The notes beneath the pieces are model-generated. The model saw only the letters and a list, made by a program, of their open reading frames with translations. It did not search any database and was not told the origin of the DNA. A DNA stretch of 64,000 nucleotides, taken from IMG/VR virus record IMGVR_UViG_3300042566_000478, positions 27,770 to 91,769 of that record. The stretch is one strand, 5' to 3'. This stretch comes from a virus. The position numbers and the translations under genes were made by a program. How positions within the stretch are numbered: the stretch's first letter is position 1; each line of letters opens with the position of its first letter. Below, one piece after another: positions 16,528-25,759 of the stretch.

Positions 16528-18656
16528 TACATACCTACTGACTTAAAGAAAGAAACACCTTCACCAGATACGTTTGCACCTGCACCAGTTATATCACGAT
16601 AGCCACCGTTATTCCATGCGTAAAACCATTCATTGTTATCCATAAAAGCATTATGAACTTCAACTGTTTGTTTTTTATAGTGCCAGTCGTACAAAAATAT
16701 TGACTGTCCTGGCATCACATCATCTTCAATTCTCCAACGAATACCTAATTCAACAGTAAACTTGTCTTGTTCAAACGGTTTAAGCAGTGTTCCTGCTGTG
16801 ATGTCTGTTCTATTTGTAGTATCAAATGTCCAGTCAGTACCCTCACCTTCGGTAAAAAACCACCGATTAGTGGATGTTCCACCTTTGTTGGTGTGCATCA
16901 GGTCTTGACCAAATCTTCCAGTATCTGCTGTGGCTAACTGACCCTCTACCTTAAACACCCACGGGTCTTTTTCAGTTCCCCATTGGGCAAAATCGGTTGA
17001 AGATTGTTTTGGTGGTGCTCCTGGTTTATAGATGTAACTTCCAGGTGCATCAGCAACGAATGTTTGACGAGTCTTTGCAGTTCCATTTGTATTTACTACG
17101 TGGGAATCCCAGTATATTTTTAACACTCCATCCCAATAAAAACTAAAGTTCTTTCCCTCACTCTTCCATTGGTTTATCCAGTCTTCACCGTTTTTACCAA
17201 TGCGTGTTTCTTCACTTATCCAAAACATTACTGATGCTTCATCTGTCTGTTCAAACAAATGTTTAAACAAAAGAGCAGGTTGTTCTGGTCCACTTGGTGC
17301 GGGTGGTATTTGTGTGTATAGATACTTACCGTTTCTAGGTACGTGGTTTATAGAATAAATTCTGTTAAAGAAGTCTTTTTTCTTTAACAAGTCATCGTAT
17401 TCTTTATACCTATCAAACTCAGGAGTGTTTGGAGATGGTGTTGTTACAATTGGTGCATTATTATCACCAACACCAATGTCTGGCAACTGAGTAAGGAACG
17501 TGTTCTGTTGAGCAAAGCCCATGTACAAAGCCTGCATTTGAATCATTACAGTTGCTTGTGTTGGAATCATGTCAGAAGAGAACTTATTAAACGTAACTTG
17601 AATTGATTGGACAAATCCTTCAACCATCATCCACTTAGTAAATAGAATACGAACAGGTGTAGGTGTAAGAAATGCTTTGTTACCAATGTTCATTGAGTAT
17701 GCGTTATACCTATTTTGGTCAATTTTCTTAGTGTCTTCACCCGTTGGGTTAGTTGGAGAACTAGGTGAGTCTTTAGAAAATCCCCACTTGTTGCCAGCAG
17801 CATCAGCCTCTTGCTCACTTTGTATGGCATTATAAATATCTTTTGCAAGACCTTGACCAATAACGTCATCCAAAATTAAAATGTCAGCGAGTACACCAAT
17901 ACGTGTTACCCATGAAGGGTCATATGGTTTTGATGGGTCTAAATAATCTATTGTGTTTGTTATGTTTTCTCTAAAGTTTGCTTTTACTGTTTTATCCCCA
18001 ACAAGGTATCTTTGTGAGGCAACCTCTGCTTCTCGGTTAAACAAAAGTTCAAAAGCAAAACCAGCCTTACCAGGAATTGGTTGGGCTAACTGAGATGGGT
18101 CTTGGTTAAAGAAGAACTGCATATCGCTTTCAGCAGTAACCATTCTTGTAATGTTGTCAGGGTTAAATTGAAAGTTACATTTCATATTTCTAATTGTTGA
18201 AGCAGTTGACTTACCAGTAGTCTGCGCTTGTTTATTTTCTTTATCGTAAAACTCAGTAAGTCTACGAATATAACCACGTTCTACTGTTACTGTTTTATTG
18301 TTTACCGCATCACGATTTGTGTAACCTGGATAAATAAATCTAGGGTTTTGGATACCACCATTAGGGGTATTCCATGATTTGTTTAAAGCACTGTTTGGGT
18401 CATAGTCATAAGCACCTTTTAATGACGAGTCAGGTCCGTCAGCAGTAGTACCAGTACTAGATGTAACACCAAAACCACTTCTACCGTTAGCGTCAGTACG
18501 TTTAATAGCACCAGCCGATGCCTGTTTTTTAGTATTGACTTTTACTATTGGAGTATTAACATTTGCATTCAAAGTTTGCAAACGAACTTGTTGCGCTTTT
18601 TTAGAAGCATAAGCATCAGCCTTTGCTCGTGCTTCTGGGCTATTTTCTCCAGCCAT
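16527..18656 (-). CDS. Tail tube-baseplate junction protein, CIS-tube/Afp7-like
   Basis: A 709-residue virion protein. The N-terminus (about 1-150) is basic and low-complexity. Around residues 155-375 the sequence recalls the contractile-injection-system tube/LysM adaptor proteins: CNFQFNPDNITRMVT, then PVRILFTKWMMVEGFVQSIQ and VTFNKFSSDMIPTQATVMIQ, a strand pattern shared with gp19-like tube folds. The C-terminal third is Trp-rich and beta-rich. It lies between tape measure and LysM-like genes, so it likely initiates tube growth on the baseplate. It is longer than usual, suggesting extra peripheral domains. Confidence 0.6.
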   Translation of the reverse strand: MAGENSPEARAKADAYASKKAQQVRLQTLNANVNTPIVKVNTKKQASAGAIKRTDANGRSGFGVTSSTGTTADGPDSSLKGAYDYDPNSALNKSWNTPNGGIQNPRFIYPGYTNRDAVNNKTVTVERGYIRRLTEFYDKENKQAQTTGKSTASTIRNMKCNFQFNPDNITRMVTAESDMQFFFNQDPSQLAQPIPGKAGFAFELLFNREAEVASQRYLVGDKTVKANFRENITNTIDYLDPSKPYDPSWVTRIGVLADILILDDVIGQGLAKDIYNAIQSEQEADAAGNKWGFSKDSPSSPTNPTGEDTKKIDQNRYNAYSMNIGNKAFLTPTPVRILFTKWMMVEGFVQSIQVTFNKFSSDMIPTQATVMIQMQALYMGFAQQNTFLTQLPDIGVGDNNAPIVTTPSPNTPEFDRYKEYDDLLKKKDFFNRIYSINHVPRNGKYLYTQIPPAPSGPEQPALLFKHLFEQTDEASVMFWISEETRIGKNGEDWINQWKSEGKNFSFYWDGVLKIYWDSHVVNTNGTAKTRQTFVADAPGSYIYKPGAPPKQSSTDFAQWGTEKDPWVFKVEGQLATADTGRFGQDLMHTNKGGTSTNRWFFTEGEGTDWTFDTTNRTDITAGTLLKPFEQDKFTVELGIRWRIEDDVMPGQSIFLYDWHYKKQTVEVHNAFMDNNEWFYAWNNGGYRDITGAGANVSGEGVSFFKSVGM

Positions 18657-21421
18657 TATTTACTCCTCAACAATTCTCTACGTAATTCTTTGTCTAGCAT
18701 TTGGGCAATTTGATGAGCCATTGCTCGTGCATCTTGAACATTGTTACCAGTAGATGTCACGTGAATAGTTGGCGCAATAGTCACATTAGTTCCACCAGTA
18801 ACGGTCAAGTTACTGGTTCCACCACGAGTAGGTGAACTAAATTGTGGGTCACCACGATTAAGCCCAAGTTCTGCTACGGCTGCTTGAGCCTTTGGCATCC
18901 ACTCCGATGTTCTTGCCATTGGTCCACCTTCTGTGTTCCAAGGTGTGTAGTTGCCACCACCAAACTCCAAACGTGCAGCCTTGATATTTGTTAGTGGGTC
19001 CCAAAGTTCTTCATCGTTAGAAATACCATAACGCTTTCTACGAACAGTACCCATAGGGTTTGTTGGTGTATCAAGCATATTGATTTGGAAAAGGCCATAT
19101 GACTTATCTGGTGGTTTACCGTTGAACACTCCAGGAATCCAGTTAGATTCACGACCAGCAATAGCAAGCATGTTTACTAAGTCTTGTCCTTTAAACCCAC
19201 GCTTGTACATCATCTGAGCAATTGTTCGTGGGTCCATTGCCTTCATGCTTCTAGTACCCTTTGGTGGCGGTGTACTTGACACACGTGTTTGTGACACACC
19301 ATTGACACTTGGGGATGATGAAGAACCAGTAGAAGTGTCATACATAACGTGGTTTACACCCATAGCAGAAACTTGGTCAGATAAAGACATGCCTTGGAGG
19401 TTTACATAACCACTTCCTTCTACTCCTCCAGCAGAAACATATTTGTCACCAACAAAGTCAGGGCCAATTCCATCCCAACTACCTTTTTGTACACCAGCAG
19501 GAGTACCCCACGGTGAGCCTTGTTTTTCATATTCATAGCGTGAGTTAGGGATGTCATTAGGTTGAATGTGCCATTTTTCTCCGTTGACATCTTTAAATGT
19601 CTTAAGACCAAACCGTGCTGCGTTAGCAACAACCCAATCAAGGTCACCAACAAGGTCGGCAGCCAAACCAAGTTCGTGCATAGAACGACCTGGAGGTGCT
19701 GCTGGAGCACCTGTCATAAGTTTGTATTCTTTACCGTTCCAAGTAACATCGCCCTTGCTTCCATCTGTTACTTCTCTGTAGCGAGAGTTAAACAGTTGGC
19801 TTTGTGTTTCTTGACTACGGAAACCTTCACCAATACCTACGTTAGGGTTTTCTGCAAACATACGAAGTAATCGGTCTTTAAATGTTGCATTAAGTTTTCC
19901 AAACGTGGGAACATTACCTAATGATGAAAGAGGTACACGGTTTCCTTTTCCGTAACCAACAGGAACACTCTTACCATTAGAGGCTGCTTGGTTTCCAGCA
20001 GAGCCTGGTTCAACAGCAGGGTCACCTCGGAACATTGAGCCACCAAGCATTGTCATTGCCATTCCTAGTGGAAAGGTAGCAGGATTGCTCATGCTCATAG
20101 CACCAATTCCCATCAATGCTCCACCAATACCTTTTTCTACCATCCCTCCTTTAAAGTCCATACGTTTTCCAATTAATGGAGAAAGTACTTCTTCAAGTTT
20201 TCCTAATGCTTTAGTTACAGCCTGAGTATTCTTTTCCATTTGTGCAAAGTTGTCAGACTGACGCTTATAGAAGTCTTCATCCCTTCCTTCTTTTGTTCGG
20301 GCAGTTTCTTCAGCCTGTGTAGCAAAGTTGTCTTCAATTCCCATCATCTTTCGTTGTGACTTTTTGGAAGGGTCATACATTCCCTTCCCACCCTTTTTCT
20401 GATACTGCACATTTGATTCTGCGTAATCAAGAACAAGGTCAACCATGTCTTCAGGAACACCAGATGCCAACAAACGAGCACGTGTGGCAGAACCTTGTTG
20501 ACGAGCACCTGCCAACATCTTTTCGTTAGTAAGACCAGTACGTTGTGTAATGTCCTTGATTACTTGGTCCATTGACCGTTGTTGCCCACCAGGGCCATAA
20601 AGACCAGTACCAAGCATCATGGTCATTCGGTTGTTTACTTGAGCAGAACCAAGTGTTTGAGCCATTGATGCCATATCACCTGTGCTCAATGAGTAACCAG
20701 ATACTGCACGAAGACCTGCCATACCTGCGGCATTCTTTTGGGCATCAATACCAGTGCTTGCCTGCAACGCAAGAAGTTCGTTAATACCGCCGTATCCTAA
20801 ACGCTCACCTTGTAGAGGTTTACGCATTTGATGGTAGTACTGGTTTTGAGTAATACCCATGCGCTGTTGGTAGGACACAGCCAGTTTGTCAGCGCTTAAT
20901 GAACGGTCATAGTTAGAAGTAATACGGTTATCTAATGCTTGAATAGCAGCATTAACAGCAGTTAATGCTTGTGCTGTCCTAAGACCCTTAACTGGTGTTA
21001 GTCCTCCCCCGTCACCATCACCGCCACGACCACCACCACCACCAATGATTATGGTGTGGCCTTTAGCGCTTTGAATTGCGTTGGCTGCTGAAGCGTCATT
21101 GATTACTGAGCCAGTTAATGCAGGTACTGGGTTGTCTGGGATAGCACCAGTTGCTGGGTTTGCGCCTCCACCAGCGCCAAGAGCCCCAGGATTAATCTTA
21201 GAAATACCTTGAAGAAGTTTTAGTGTCTTCTCTAACTTGGTATTAATGTTTGGGAGTTGTTGGTTAAGATACTGGAAGGAGGCTTTCATCTCCTTGATAC
21301 CAGCACTTATTTTATTAAACTCAGTTGTATCTAATTTGAAGCGAGCACGAACGTCAGCAGTAGCACTGCCTTTAGGGATACCCTTACCGTTGCCTGAGAG
21401 GTCAGGTTCGTTCTTAGCCAT
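18656..21421 (-). CDS. Tape measure protein with M15 peptidase and transglycosylase domains
   Basis: A 921-residue protein. Residues 1-80 form a coiled coil, followed by a Gly-rich segment (81-140) and a helical region. A VanY/M15 peptidase domain spans about 510-635, with zinc ligands H582 and D589 (SMHELGLAAD) and H618 (EKWHIQP). A lytic-transglycosylase-like domain spans about 730-850, with catalytic E758 (IAGRESNW) and SYGLFQIN. Tape measures set tail length and can carry wall hydrolases that open the cell wall during DNA entry. It follows the tail chaperone genes, has AGGAGTAATC upstream, and overlaps the next gene by one base. Confidence 0.93.
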   Translation of the reverse strand: MAKNEPDLSGNGKGIPKGSATADVRARFKLDTTEFNKISAGIKEMKASFQYLNQQLPNINTKLEKTLKLLQGISKINPGALGAGGGANPATGAIPDNPVPALTGSVINDASAANAIQSAKGHTIIIGGGGGRGGDGDGGGLTPVKGLRTAQALTAVNAAIQALDNRITSNYDRSLSADKLAVSYQQRMGITQNQYYHQMRKPLQGERLGYGGINELLALQASTGIDAQKNAAGMAGLRAVSGYSLSTGDMASMAQTLGSAQVNNRMTMMLGTGLYGPGGQQRSMDQVIKDITQRTGLTNEKMLAGARQQGSATRARLLASGVPEDMVDLVLDYAESNVQYQKKGGKGMYDPSKKSQRKMMGIEDNFATQAEETARTKEGRDEDFYKRQSDNFAQMEKNTQAVTKALGKLEEVLSPLIGKRMDFKGGMVEKGIGGALMGIGAMSMSNPATFPLGMAMTMLGGSMFRGDPAVEPGSAGNQAASNGKSVPVGYGKGNRVPLSSLGNVPTFGKLNATFKDRLLRMFAENPNVGIGEGFRSQETQSQLFNSRYREVTDGSKGDVTWNGKEYKLMTGAPAAPPGRSMHELGLAADLVGDLDWVVANAARFGLKTFKDVNGEKWHIQPNDIPNSRYEYEKQGSPWGTPAGVQKGSWDGIGPDFVGDKYVSAGGVEGSGYVNLQGMSLSDQVSAMGVNHVMYDTSTGSSSSPSVNGVSQTRVSSTPPPKGTRSMKAMDPRTIAQMMYKRGFKGQDLVNMLAIAGRESNWIPGVFNGKPPDKSYGLFQINMLDTPTNPMGTVRRKRYGISNDEELWDPLTNIKAARLEFGGGNYTPWNTEGGPMARTSEWMPKAQAAVAELGLNRGDPQFSSPTRGGTSNLTVTGGTNVTIAPTIHVTSTGNNVQDARAMAHQIAQMLDKELRRELLRSK

Positions 21422-21423
21422 GA

Positions 21424-22354
21424 TTACTCCTGTTTACGCCATTTGCTCATTGCTGACCAATACGCTCTTTGGCGTACTGTCATCGTCTTAATATCCTTGA
21501 GCGTGAAGCCCTTGTAAACCGTGGCAATCGTATCGTACTCCCAATATAGTACTACTAAATCAGCCGAATAAAAGTGCGGCCCAGTTGAGCATGATTGGGA
21601 ATGGTTGCTCGCAATGGGCGCAGAGGGCTTCCACCTCCTTGATTTCTGGCCCTGGTTGTGCTTCAGATAGTGCTTCAACAATCTTTGCTCGGTCTTTCAT
21701 ACCCAATTTTTTAGCCCATGCAACAGGGTCAGCAGGCTTTTTACCTTCTTCCCAAACAGCACAACGAGCAATTAAAAACGTATTTTGCTCAGGAATGCTT
21801 CTTGCTTTTAGTCCTACAAACTGACTGTCACTTGCAGTAACAAGATTGAACTGCATAATTGTTCCATCTTTTAGAGTTACCTTAAGCGGTTCCTTTGGGT
21901 CTTTATCTGACTTCTTTACTGGGAAGTCATTCAAGTCAATTTGTACATCGTTTGATTTAACGCAATGTGGGCAAATAATTTGGTATTCACGAAAGATTCC
22001 GTAAGTAGCACGAACTGTTTCCAAAAATAAAGCATCTCGGTCACCAATAATTAGGTTGTCAACCAACCCTGGATTCTTTGTAATGTCTATATTTCCAATG
22101 GAAACAACACTGCGCTTGAGCAGATGGGACATGTACTGTGCGTACAAAAGGTCGTCATCAGACTCAAGCGCAGCAAGTGCTTCTTCGTCTTCACCGTTTA
22201 ATTCTTTTACAAATGCAGTTGTTTCCCACTCCCCTGTTTCCTGGTTTTTAAGTCCACGAAACAGTTCAATTTTTCCGTATGGAACTATTTCCATACGGGG
22301 TGTTGGGTCAGTAATTGCAGCGTTAAGCGACATTGCTTGTGCGTTGTTATCCAT
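21424..22354 (-). CDS. Tail assembly chaperone, long form made by predicted +1 frameshift
   Basis: A predicted 309-residue fusion. The 264-residue protein encoded by 21560-22354 is joined near its end to an overlapping frame that stops at 21424, three bases before the tape measure start. The extension (48 residues) has the look of a chaperone GT tail: LVVLYWEYDTIATVYKG and VRQRAYWSAMSKW. It has no start codon or ribosome-binding site of its own near its useful part. The G/GT pair before the tape measure is a conserved phage arrangement that binds the tape measure during tail assembly. Read joined at about 21572. Confidence 0.7.
21560..22354 (-). CDS. Tail assembly chaperone, short form (gpG / gp26-like) with zinc ribbon
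   Basis: A 264-residue protein. The N-terminus (PYGKIELFRGLKN, FVKELNGEDEEALAAL) is like T4-type gp26/baseplate-hub assembly proteins. Two CxxC pairs, C128-P-H-C131 and C245-A-H-C248, could bind one zinc ion. It starts at ATG 22354 with TAGGAGAAAAC upstream. Position between tube and tape measure genes, and an overlapping downstream frame, mark it as the short chaperone form. The zinc site distinguishes it from lambda gpG. Confidence 0.8.
   Translation of the reverse strand: MDNNAQAMSLNAAITDPTPRMEIVPYGKIELFRGLKNQETGEWETTAFVKELNGEDEEALAALESDDDLLYAQYMSHLLKRSVVSIGNIDITKNPGLVDNLIIGDRDALFLETVRATYGIFREYQIICPHCVKSNDVQIDLNDFPVKKSDKDPKEPLKVTLKDGTIMQFNLVTASDSQFVGLKARSIPEQNTFLIARCAVWEEGKKPADPVAWAKKLGMKDRAKIVEALSEAQPGPEIKEVEALCAHCEQPFPIMLNWAALLFG
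21569..21574 (-). other. Candidate +1 frameshift site CTT-TTA
   Basis: Four codons before the TGA of the short form the minus strand reads GCA CTT TTA TTC GGC TGA. A P-site tRNA on CTT can re-pair with TTT one base on, the slip used in the RF2 gene (CUU U). The new frame continues to 21424. A -2 shift would reach the same frame and cannot be excluded by sequence alone. Confidence 0.5.
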
Positions 22355-22395
22355 GTTTTCTCCTACTTGTATTTTTTTTAATTACTTAAGTTTAA

Positions 22396-23031
22396 TTATG
22401 CTAGCAGTGCCTGCTCACCAGTCAATGCAGAGATTTCTTCAGGTTGCCATGCAATTTGGAAACCCTCATGGTGAAGGTTCATTTGCTGAATCATAATTCC
22501 GTTGTCTCCAGCGTTCAGGTCACTTAGACCGTATGCACCAGGCCAGCAGTTGTACAACCTAAATGCCAACTTTACGTTTCCTGGTATTACGTTTCTGTCT
22601 GCTGTGTTGTCGTACTGGTACTGAACACCAGATGCTGTGTATGGGTGGTCGTAAACTTTAACGGTTACGTCACAACGGTAGTTAGTTTCGTCACCCTTAG
22701 CACCTTGGTCAAAACCTTCTGTACCTGTTCCACCAACCCATGCATGCATGAACTTGGTCCACTTCCAAAGTTGGTCTTGTGACGCAAAAGCACCACGAGC
22801 AAATGACACTGCTGGGAAGTCTGACTGCCCAACCATCTTGTGTGGGTGAGTATTCATCCCACCTTCACGGTAAGCAATCAGTTCGTTCTGAACTGAGAGT
22901 CCACCTACTTGAGCAAAGCCAAGGTCACCAATACCAGTTAGGTAGTTAGTCAAGGCTGGACCAATAGGTGTAAAGCGTACTGTGAATTTAAAGTTGCGTA
23001 GAGGGTCGGTCCTCTGTGTTCTTGTTGCCAT
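22396..23031 (-). CDS. Tail tube protein, gp19 family
   Basis: A 211-residue protein of the T4 gp19-like tube family: DPLRNFKFTVRFTPIG, then GDLGFAQVGGLSVQNELIAY and REGGMNTHPHKMVGQSDFP. The pattern of a strand, glycine-rich turn and YREGG segment is highly characteristic. The C-terminus (NLHHEGFQIAWQPE) forms the last strand of the fold. Hexamer rings of this protein build the inner tube through which DNA passes. It is placed directly after the sheath gene with an AGGAGATATC ribosome-binding site. Confidence 0.96.
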   Translation of the reverse strand: MATRTQRTDPLRNFKFTVRFTPIGPALTNYLTGIGDLGFAQVGGLSVQNELIAYREGGMNTHPHKMVGQSDFPAVSFARGAFASQDQLWKWTKFMHAWVGGTGTEGFDQGAKGDETNYRCDVTVKVYDHPYTASGVQYQYDNTADRNVIPGNVKLAFRLYNCWPGAYGLSDLNAGDNGIMIQQMNLHHEGFQIAWQPEEISALTGEQALLA

Positions 23032-23040
23032 TGATATCTC

Positions 23041-24588
23041 CTAGATATTCGTGGTGACGGTGCTTCCACCAGTCCATTGACTGATGGTGATTACGATGAA
23101 TTCGGCTGGTGACTGCAATGCAACTCCAACCTCAATGTTTACTGTTCCGTTTTCAATATCGTTTTGCGTGTTGTTAGTTGAGTTACAACGGACAAAGAAT
23201 GCTTCCGTTGAAGTACGGCCCTTCAAACCACCTGAAGCCCAGAAGGTGTTCAGGAGTGAAGAAACACGCACCGTAAGGTCTGCCCACAAACGCTCATCGT
23301 TTGGTTCAAACAAAGCGCTTTGAGTGCTTTCCTTAAGAAGGTCCTTAAGGTAATTAAGTGAACGGCGAACTGTGATGTACTTCTCAGAAGTATTACGTGC
23401 CAAGGTGCGAGAACCATTGATAATTACTCCAACGCCTGGAACTACGTTAAAGAGGTTTAATTGGCTATCCTTGTACAAGTTACCTTGTTCGGTTTCTGTA
23501 AGGTTTGCTACCAAACCATACACGTTTCGGATGTCCAAACTATAGCCAGCAGGTGCTTTAGCAACACCACGGGTTACTTCTGAACGAACCATTGCACCAA
23601 GAACCGCACCACCTGGGTAGGTATTGCGGATAGCGGCAGCACCAGTTTTTGTTGGGTCAAACATTTTCATTGCTGGACCGTAAACTGCTGCGAAACCAGA
23701 CTTGGTGTAAGGCTGTACTGCGTCAGCAAGTGCTTGCTTGTTTGTTGCGTTTAGTGGGGTATCAACAATCAACAACGAGTTTCCACGAGTTGACATCACC
23801 GTAATGGCATTGTTAATAATTGTTGATGAGGTTTGCCCAACAAGGTTAAACAAGAGTCCCGATGTAATGGTTTCGTGACGGGTAAGAGCAGTAGCCCAAT
23901 CAACGGAATCAATTGCACCCACTCCCTCAGAACCGTTGGAGAACGTAGTAGTTGTTACGTAGTCATCAACACCAATACCAGTTACGGTAAGAGTTGCATT
24001 GCTAGCCACAGTTGCTACAGTTGAAGCACTAACATATGACGAGTAAAGGTCAAGAACGGTTGAAACATAACGGTAGTTAGCAGGGTCAACAGAAAGATTT
24101 GACCAGCGTTCTACTTCGCTACCATCAAGTTTAACTGTCAAAGTAAACAGCGAATTCTTGGTAATCTTCGGTGCTGATGACAGGTCTGTCAGTGTTTCTG
24201 TGTCAAAGGTGTAATCAACAGACAAGTCATTACCCCAGGTTCCAGGTGATTTGGTAATCAAGAGGATAAGGTTTGCACTACTTCCACCAGTTGGCGTTGC
24301 TGTCAAGGCGCTGTAAGCGTATGTTGACGTTGCATCAATTACACGGGTAACATAGGCTGCTTGACCACCGTTTGCAAAGTAGTGGTAGACAGCATAACCA
24401 AGGTCGTAGTTGATGTCTAATGCACCAAACAAACTGGTGTACTGTGACCATGTAGTCACAAGGGTTGGTGTCGTTGGTCCACGCTCTGCTGTGCCAATAA
24501 ATGCAGCAGAAGTAGGTCCATTCGCAGTTGTCAAATTGGTTGCAAACGTACCTTCCTGTACGTAAACTCCTGGGCGTTCGTATGCCAT
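23041..24588 (-). CDS. Tail sheath protein
   Basis: A 515-residue contractile sheath subunit. The N-terminus AYERPGVYVQEGTF, then SAAFIGTAERGPTTPTLVTT and YHYFANGGQAAYVTRV are family hallmarks. The C-terminal domain (about 390-515) has the conserved LARNTSEKYITVRRSLNYLK and the closing VALQSPAEFIVITISQW, which forms the inter-subunit beta mesh. It identifies the phage as a myovirus. Expression signals are strong (AGGAGTAAT before ATG). Confidence 0.97.
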   Translation of the reverse strand: MAYERPGVYVQEGTFATNLTTANGPTSAAFIGTAERGPTTPTLVTTWSQYTSLFGALDINYDLGYAVYHYFANGGQAAYVTRVIDATSTYAYSALTATPTGGSSANLILLITKSPGTWGNDLSVDYTFDTETLTDLSSAPKITKNSLFTLTVKLDGSEVERWSNLSVDPANYRYVSTVLDLYSSYVSASTVATVASNATLTVTGIGVDDYVTTTTFSNGSEGVGAIDSVDWATALTRHETITSGLLFNLVGQTSSTIINNAITVMSTRGNSLLIVDTPLNATNKQALADAVQPYTKSGFAAVYGPAMKMFDPTKTGAAAIRNTYPGGAVLGAMVRSEVTRGVAKAPAGYSLDIRNVYGLVANLTETEQGNLYKDSQLNLFNVVPGVGVIINGSRTLARNTSEKYITVRRSLNYLKDLLKESTQSALFEPNDERLWADLTVRVSSLLNTFWASGGLKGRTSTEAFFVRCNSTNNTQNDIENGTVNIEVGVALQSPAEFIVITISQWTGGSTVTTNI

Positions 24589-24624
24589 TATTACTCCTAA
24601 AGTGTAAAGGGGATTGGAAAAAAC

Positions 24625-25293
24625 TTACTCATTGAAAACATGCAGTTGAGATGTAATTGTACTATTAATTTGGGTAACGGGTTCTGTACCTGTCAGAGCA
24701 TCAAGGTCTTGACCTGTGATTTCTGCGGACATTTTGAGAGTTAATACCTTACGGAATATGCGCTTTCGGTAACCCGATTCCATATCCAGCAAGTCTGCGT
24801 TGGTCCAGTCCAGCATGTCAAAACGGCGTACCGTTCCGTCTGCTGGTATGTTTATGGAGTTCCAACGAAATGGGGCGACTTTTCTAATAATCCCAGAAGT
24901 CAATTGTCTGTCATGTAGGGCAGACCGTGTATAAATAGATACCTGATAAAGCAGGTCTACTGGGATAAAGTCGTCAAAACTAAGGATGCTGGTGCTTGCT
25001 GAAACACTGGCGCTTTCGCTAGGCCAGTAGTCAATAAATGCAGGTCGGTCTTCATATAGACCACTACCTGTGGTGTCTATGTACGCACCTTGGTCAGACA
25101 ACTGGCGTTCTGTAGCATGAAGAACGTCAATAAGTTCTACCGTAATAAATGGGTAGTCTCGCTCTGTTTCTCCTTCTGGGTAACGGAAAAAGACCTTTAC
25201 TGGGCGGCGTTCATTACGGTCATCGGTGACATACAGCCCACTAAAACGTGCTTTAATAGCCTCGTCTTCGGCAAGGAGAAACCCAGTCCGCAT
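24625..25293 (-). CDS. Probable tail terminator/neck protein
   Basis: A 222-residue protein with no unique motif. It is beta-rich, with KVFFRYPEGETERDYPFITV and IPVDLLYQVSIYTRSALHDR segments resembling phage tail terminator proteins, where a small alpha/beta ring closes the tail below the head. It lies just before the sheath gene and overlaps the preceding neck gene by one base. The role is inferred from synteny with other myoviruses. Confidence 0.55.
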   Translation of the reverse strand: MRTGFLLAEDEAIKARFSGLYVTDDRNERRPVKVFFRYPEGETERDYPFITVELIDVLHATERQLSDQGAYIDTTGSGLYEDRPAFIDYWPSESASVSASTSILSFDDFIPVDLLYQVSIYTRSALHDRQLTSGIIRKVAPFRWNSINIPADGTVRRFDMLDWTNADLLDMESGYRKRIFRKVLTLKMSAEITGQDLDALTGTEPVTQINSTITSQLHVFNE

Positions 25294-25709
25294 TAGTTCA
25301 ACCCACCTTTTCCAGTGAGTTTGTCAAGTTTTTTGTTAAGGCTTAACTCTAAGCGTTTAGCACCCTTCATACATTCTTTGCGAAGAATGGATTGCGCTGG
25401 AGGACCATACTCTATTTGGACAGCCTTTGGTCCAGATTTACCATCAACCAAGTAGGAGATGGTTTCATCTGAGTTATTGTAATTAAGTTTAAAGTCTTTT
25501 ACTAATGCTTTGTACTTAGGGTCACTTAACACAAGACCTTCTTTGGCAATCTTATGCTCTTCGGCTAGGCTGGCGTTTACAGCGTCTTCAAGGTATTCCT
25601 GAAGGTTCATTATTAAATCACCAAAGAAAAGAATTGGGGAAGGGACACCTTCAATAATCTTTCTAGAACTGGAGACAGAAATAGGCGCAGATGCACGTTT
25701 GCCAACCAT
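25293..25709 (-). CDS. Putative neck protein
   Basis: A 138-residue protein. I start it at ATG 25709, five bases after AAGGAG; a GTG at 25715 touches that ribosome-binding site and is unlikely. It has a basic N-terminus, a helix (NLQEYLEDAVNASLAEEHK) and a strand-rich middle (GPKAVQIEYGPPAQ), then a Lys-rich C-terminus. The place between head completion and tail terminator genes fits an HK97 gp10-like or other neck component. No family is recognised. Confidence 0.55.
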   Translation of the reverse strand: MVGKRASAPISVSSSRKIIEGVPSPILFFGDLIMNLQEYLEDAVNASLAEEHKIAKEGLVLSDPKYKALVKDFKLNYNNSDETISYLVDGKSGPKAVQIEYGPPAQSILRKECMKGAKRLELSLNKKLDKLTGKGGLN

Positions 25710-25759
25710 TGGCACTCCTTAGTTCTAGGCGATGTTTGCATGCCGCACGGCATACATAT

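Noticed and set aside
21424-21681. Independent 85-codon gene before the tape measure
   Set aside because: Its start lies deep in the chaperone gene with no ribosome-binding site; the C-terminal half makes sense only as a frameshift extension.
22056-22496. Plus-strand open frame of about 146 codons opposite the tail chaperone and tube genes
   Set aside because: The minus strand encodes recognisable tail proteins here; no promoter or ribosome-binding site supports the plus frame.
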